From the NCBI GenBank assembly GCA_000242935.3, contig CP007053.1:3271001-3335000 (forward strand): a DNA stretch of 64,000 nucleotides. Direction: 5' to 3'. The first letter of the stretch is position 1, and each line of letters opens with the position of its first letter. Positions 60,647 to 64,000 of this stretch are shown here, piece by piece. The notes under the pieces were generated by a model, which saw only the letters and a list, made by a program, of their open reading frames with translations, was not told the DNA's origin and made no database searches. Made by a program: the position numbers and the translations under genes. The stretch is from Opitutaceae bacterium TAV5 (GTDB lineage Bacteria > Verrucomicrobiota > Verrucomicrobiia > Opitutales > Opitutaceae).

Positions 60647-61498
60647 ATGCCCAAGTCTTCACAAAGAATTGTTTTTCGTCCGCGCAACGAACGGGTCTAC
60701 CGGCTGGGGGCGCGGATGGGATGCGGCTTTTCGTATCGCGCCCGGCTGGAGACGGGCGGGCAGTGGGGGCGGCGGGACATCGTGGATCGCTGCTACATCC
60801 TGGTGTATATCGTGGAGGGGAGGGGGCGCTACGAGGATGTGAGAGGAAACGTGTTCGGGATCGGGCCGGGGATGTTGTATCAGCGGTTCCCCGGCGTGCG
60901 GCACTCGAATGTTTTCGAGACGTCGGCCGGTTTTTGCGAATGTTATCTGATCCTGCCTCCTCAGATCCACGAGTTGTTGCTGGCGACGCGGACGATCTCG
61001 CTGCGCAATCCGGGGAGGATCATCGGCGTGGATCGGGAAATCTGTGTGCGGTTCGAGCGGATCATGCAGCGACTGAAGACGTGCGGAGATGCGGAATTGC
61101 CGACCGTTCTGGCGGAGATGCACCTGTTTGCCGCGGAGTTGCTGGGACGGAGCAACGGCACGGAGGAGCAGGGCGATGCGTTTGTCGAAAAGGCGTCGGC
61201 TCTTCTGGCGGATGACCTCGCCTGCCGGCTTCCGCTGGAGGCGGTGGCGAAGTCGCTGGGGCTGGGTTATTCGAAATTCCGCCAGGATTTTCGGGAGCGT
61301 TGCGGAGTTTCGCCGGGAGAGTTCAGGCTGGGAAAACGCATGGAGCGAGCCCAGTGCCTGCTCGCGGAAGAGGGGGCGCAAATCAAGAACGTGGCTCAGG
61401 AACTGGGGTATCCGGACGTGTATTCGTTTTCCAAACAATTCAAACGCCATGCCGGGGTTGCGCCCGGGCAGTTCGCCCGGGCGCGGAGGCCGGTGTAG
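60647..61498 (+). CDS. AraC-family transcriptional regulator
   Basis: A 283-aa regulator with an N-terminal cupin-like half (RCYILVYIVEGRGRYEDVRG, PGMLYQRFPGVRHSNVFETS) and a C-terminal AraC domain (LEAVAKSLGLGYSKFRQDFR, then IKNVAQELGYPDVYSFSKQF). ATG 60647 (MPKSSQRIVFRPRNERVYR) is chosen over starts upstream that lie in the divergent spacer. Direct TTCTATTT words occur at 60563 and 60620 in the spacer and may be binding sites. It ends just before a palindrome, facing the next gene. Confidence 0.9.
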   Translation: MPKSSQRIVFRPRNERVYRLGARMGCGFSYRARLETGGQWGRRDIVDRCYILVYIVEGRGRYEDVRGNVFGIGPGMLYQRFPGVRHSNVFETSAGFCECYLILPPQIHELLLATRTISLRNPGRIIGVDREICVRFERIMQRLKTCGDAELPTVLAEMHLFAAELLGRSNGTEEQGDAFVEKASALLADDLACRLPLEAVAKSLGLGYSKFRQDFRERCGVSPGEFRLGKRMERAQCLLAEEGAQIKNVAQELGYPDVYSFSKQFKRHAGVAPGQFARARRPV

Positions 61499-61504
61499 GG
61501 GGGG

Positions 61505-61601
61505 GTTGTAGGGCTGCCGGTTGTCGGCAGCCGCGCATGCGGGGTGAAATTCGATTTTCCGCCCGGCTTCGCGGCACGCCGACAAGCGGCGGCCCTACAA
61601 G
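61505..61601. repeat. Palindrome between convergent genes
   Basis: The left arm GTTGTAGGGCTGCCGGTTGT plus CGGCAGCC pairs with the right arm GCCGACAAGCGGCGGCCCTA plus CAAGG. The centre GGTGAAATTCGATTTTCC is also nearly self-complementary. Located between an AraC gene and a gene on the opposite strand, so it can fold in either transcript and may act as terminator. Confidence 0.75.
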
Positions 61602-61608
61602 GCAGGCG

Positions 61609-63363
61609 CTAGCGAGACGTCACGCTGAACGCTCCCTTGTTTTCCCAGGCCCGCATGTCCTCCTCCTGATCGGGTGAGGCCGGAGGAGCCGCCTCGTCTG
61701 CGGGAACGAGAAAGTATTTTGAGAGGAAGGTATCCCTATCTTCGTCGAGCAGCCTGAGGGCACGGCCGCAAGGTTCATGACTCCGCTGGTTTTCCTGATC
61801 GGCTTTCAGGGTGGCGACGAGTTCGTCGACCACCCGGGCCGGGATGGCGTGGCCTGCCTCCCGTTGCCTGCGCATGACCGTGGTCAGGTTTGTCTCCCGG
61901 ATGTGATACCCATACGACAGGGCCCGGCGGCGAAATTCATCCCATGCCTCGACCGTCTTCCGGAAGCCTTGTTCCAGGTCGGCCGGGATCCGGTTTTTTG
62001 TCAGCATGTCACGTCCCAGGGCCAGGGCATCGGCCAGGCGCTCCGCGGAGAGCTGGCATTGCAGTTGGACGTCCTCCAGCATCCACGGGTCGGGCTGGAG
62101 GTTGTCTGTATTCATGAATACAGAACGCCGGCTGGATTCCCAACTGGGCGTGTGGGCCTGCTGGCCGCGGATGAAGGCAGCCTTCATGTTGTGATCGACC
62201 CGGCACAGGCCGATCTTGCGGATATACCACGAGGTGTGCCACGGGAAGAGCTCCATGGCCTCGCTCGCGATTCGCCAGAATTCGAGCATGGAGCCGGCCG
62301 CGTCTTCCCAGGGCTCGGCCAGCTTTTCGAGCAGTTGCCGGTCGTCCAGATGCGAGTGGGTGAGGAAGAGGCCGGCCAGTCGCAGGTTCGGATCATCGAT
62401 GGTCGGATCGCAGCCGAAATACTCCTTCAGGCCATCGGGAGAAAGGGCGGAGATCGCCCGCAGGGAACGCAGCAGGGCGTGGGGCCAGGTCAGGTGCCGG
62501 AACGGTTCCACTTCCTCGGTCGCGCCTCCGAGGAAGTGCTCCACGACCACGGGGATGTTTCGCTCCCGCGCCCGGTGTCGTGCGAGTTTCAGCCAACGAT
62601 CGACAGGCAGGGTGGCCATGACTTCCGCGATGTTGGAGTGCAGGGCGAGTCCCGTGCGCTCGGGGTCGAGGAGATCGATGCATTGCAGGGATTGGCCCGC
62701 GGAGAGTTCCCAGGGCTCCCACCAGAGCCGGCCCGCAGGCTGCGCGTGCCGCCATGCTTCCGCGAGCTTGTTGACGAAAGGAACGACGCGTTCGTGGAGA
62801 GGAATGCCTGCGCAGCGAGGGCACGGGCCAAACTCGTCGCAGAGCCACGCGTCCTGATCGTAGGTGTAGAGGAGGAGATCATCGACGCCCGGGAATTGGC
62901 GGGCGAAGAGCTCGATCAACTTCACATAACGCGTCGTCGTCCGCTCGTCGCTGAGGCAGTTGGGGGGCGCATCTCCGTAACGCTGGTGCGCATTGTAAGG
63001 AGCCCCGAAGTGAAAGATCGAGCGCAGGCCGGTGGACTGGCAGATGCGGATGCGGTGCCGGAGAGCCTCGCGGCGGGCCTGGAAGCGCTCCGGCGAGCGG
63101 TCGCTGCGCAGCGGGACGGGCTGGGCGAATCCGGACTCGCGCCCTGCCGGCACCTCCACCACGTCCTCGAGGTTGAGCGGTTCGTCCGCAGGGCGGGCGC
63201 CCCAGGCAATGTTGAGCTGCAGCGTATTGAAGCCGAGGGTCCGGAGTTTCCGGACGTTTTCGTCCGTCCAGGGGACATCCGGGCGGACCGGTGAGCCGAG
63301 AAGGGCGATTTTGTAGCGGCCAATGGAAGCGGCCGAGGCGGTGCTGGTCGGGGAAGGTTTCAT
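61609..63363 (-). CDS. Putative TIM-barrel glycosidase
   Basis: A 584-aa protein without signal peptide. The N-terminal half looks like a TIM barrel: YKIALLGSPVRPDVPWTDEN, GFNTLQLNIAWGARP, TGLRSIFHFGAPYNA, LLLYTYDQDAWLCDEFGPCP followed by RCAG, then LWWEPWELSAG (Glu in WEPWE), IPVVVEHFLGGATEEVE. The C-terminal part is helical. The CPRC pair is unusual. The family is not recognised; WEPWE and the DQDAW motif are candidate acid sites. It diverges from an AraC gene (59 bp) that is cut by the right edge. The stop is next to a palindrome. Confidence 0.65.
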   Translation of the reverse strand: MKPSPTSTASAASIGRYKIALLGSPVRPDVPWTDENVRKLRTLGFNTLQLNIAWGARPADEPLNLEDVVEVPAGRESGFAQPVPLRSDRSPERFQARREALRHRIRICQSTGLRSIFHFGAPYNAHQRYGDAPPNCLSDERTTTRYVKLIELFARQFPGVDDLLLYTYDQDAWLCDEFGPCPRCAGIPLHERVVPFVNKLAEAWRHAQPAGRLWWEPWELSAGQSLQCIDLLDPERTGLALHSNIAEVMATLPVDRWLKLARHRARERNIPVVVEHFLGGATEEVEPFRHLTWPHALLRSLRAISALSPDGLKEYFGCDPTIDDPNLRLAGLFLTHSHLDDRQLLEKLAEPWEDAAGSMLEFWRIASEAMELFPWHTSWYIRKIGLCRVDHNMKAAFIRGQQAHTPSWESSRRSVFMNTDNLQPDPWMLEDVQLQCQLSAERLADALALGRDMLTKNRIPADLEQGFRKTVEAWDEFRRRALSYGYHIRETNLTTVMRRQREAGHAIPARVVDELVATLKADQENQRSHEPCGRALRLLDEDRDTFLSKYFLVPADEAAPPASPDQEEDMRAWENKGAFSVTSR

Positions 63364-63422
63364 GCCTTGACTTTAACGGGAGAGCCGTGGCTCCGTCTTG
63401 AAGGAAACCGGTTCTCTTTTGA

Positions 63423-64000
63423 ATGAATCTCACATCGCCCCTTTCTCCCCGGAAGACAATTCGCCAGGATAGCGTGCAGTTGAGCCATCGCCGTCCGGTG
63501 CGCATCCATCCGTTTTCGAACCACGGGGACTATCCCCTGCACGACCACGAGTTTTACGAGATTTGCCTGATACTCCGGGGGCACGCCGAGCATCTTTCCG
63601 ACGACGGCGTGTGCCCGTTGCGCCGGGGTTCGGTGGTCATCATGCCGCCGGGGCGGGTGCACGGCCTGCGCAAGCCCGCGGGGCTGAACGGGGTGAACAT
63701 CTATTATCTGGCACCTTGGCTTCTGGGCGACCCGATGCTGCTCCGGCAGCGCCTGCTGGCGTTGCTGTTCCTGGGCAAGACGCTTTTCCCGGCGGGGACG
63801 GTGCGAACGCCGATCCTGTTTGAAGTTTCCTCACCGACGTTGACCCGGCTGGAGCGAATGATGGACGAAATCACGGCGGAGTATGCGCACCCGTTCGCCT
63901 CGTTGTTTTCGATCAGGCTGCTCTTCCTGCGTTTCCTCCACGAGCTGTCCCGGGAATACGAAATCCGGGACGGCGGATCGGGAATCCCTTTCCATGAGGA
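63423..64000 (+). CDS. AraC-family regulator, N-terminal part (cut by right edge)
   Basis: A 192-codon fragment: MNLTSPLSPRKTIRQDSVQL and a cupin sensor with DYPLHDHEFYEICLILRGHA followed by PGRVHGLRKPAGLNGVNIYY. The helix-turn-helix would lie outside the window. The cupin layout (His-x-His-x4-5-Glu motif, then Pro-x2-x-His) is typical of AraC sugar sensors. It is divergent from the 584-aa glycosidase-like gene and is likely to control it. Confidence 0.85.
   Translation, partial: MNLTSPLSPRKTIRQDSVQLSHRRPVRIHPFSNHGDYPLHDHEFYEICLILRGHAEHLSDDGVCPLRRGSVVIMPPGRVHGLRKPAGLNGVNIYYLAPWLLGDPMLLRQRLLALLFLGKTLFPAGTVRTPILFEVSSPTLTRLERMMDEITAEYAHPFASLFSIRLLFLRFLHELSREYEIRDGGSGIPFHE

Overview
The window is high-GC bacterial DNA. 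Secreted proteins ending in PEP-CTERM anchors, many pseudopilin-like (FTLIELLTVIAIIGILA) proteins, CBM9-like and glycosidase genes, LacI regulators and a large load of short palindromic repeats together suggest a polysaccharide-degrading member of the Verrucomicrobiota, most like Opitutaceae. That placement is an inference from gene content; there is no rRNA or tRNA in the window to confirm it.

Region 1 (1-11700, minus strand) is a respiratory complex I operon read nuoB-C-D-E-F-G-H-I-J-K-L-M, cut by the left edge inside nuoM. nuoA is not next to nuoB. Most spacers carry different low-complexity palindromic repeats, and two such repeats lie in frame inside nuoG. A plus-strand gene for a membrane protein with an EF-hand-like loop (11911-14145) follows and meets a long palindrome at 14180-14309.

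Region 2 (14290-38750) holds three consecutive cassettes of one design. A plus-strand LacI-type regulator sits at the right of each cassette. Diverging from it on the minus strand are a pseudopilin-like gene, a PEP-CTERM protein, one or more small secreted proteins, a large secreted glycosidase-like protein with a CBM9-like protein or domain, and a helical protein of 267-288 aa of unknown family. Cassettes 2 and 3 are recent duplicates: their 1043/1044-aa glycosidases share about 204 identical bp at the 3' end. The three lacI genes share a promoter/operator layout (TTGACG, GCAAT, 12 bp, TNACACGTNA) that abuts the start codon. Cassette 1 also carries a CE15-like esterase.

Region 3 (38750-40290) is a graveyard of toxin-antitoxin pieces, with a frameshifted ParE/RelE toxin, two copies of a shared repeat block and the DNA-binding end of another LacI protein.

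Region 4 (40288-47500) has two enzyme genes (a 1006-aa FAD oxidoreductase and a Gfo/Idh/MocA-aldo/keto reductase fusion), each divergent from an AraC-type regulator. After a nest of palindromes interrupted by an IS630-family element (48362-49518), a fourth LacI-led cassette (49666-58285) runs in the opposite orientation, with PEP-CTERM, pseudopilin, a 1448-aa CBM9/glycosidase protein and a CBM9 protein. A DUF433/DUF5615-type toxin-antitoxin pair follows. The right end has two more enzyme/AraC divergent pairs; the last regulator is cut by the right edge.

Overall, the non-respiratory part looks like a set of separately switched glycan-response units that would secrete enzymes and surface proteins. 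Substrates cannot be read from the sequence.
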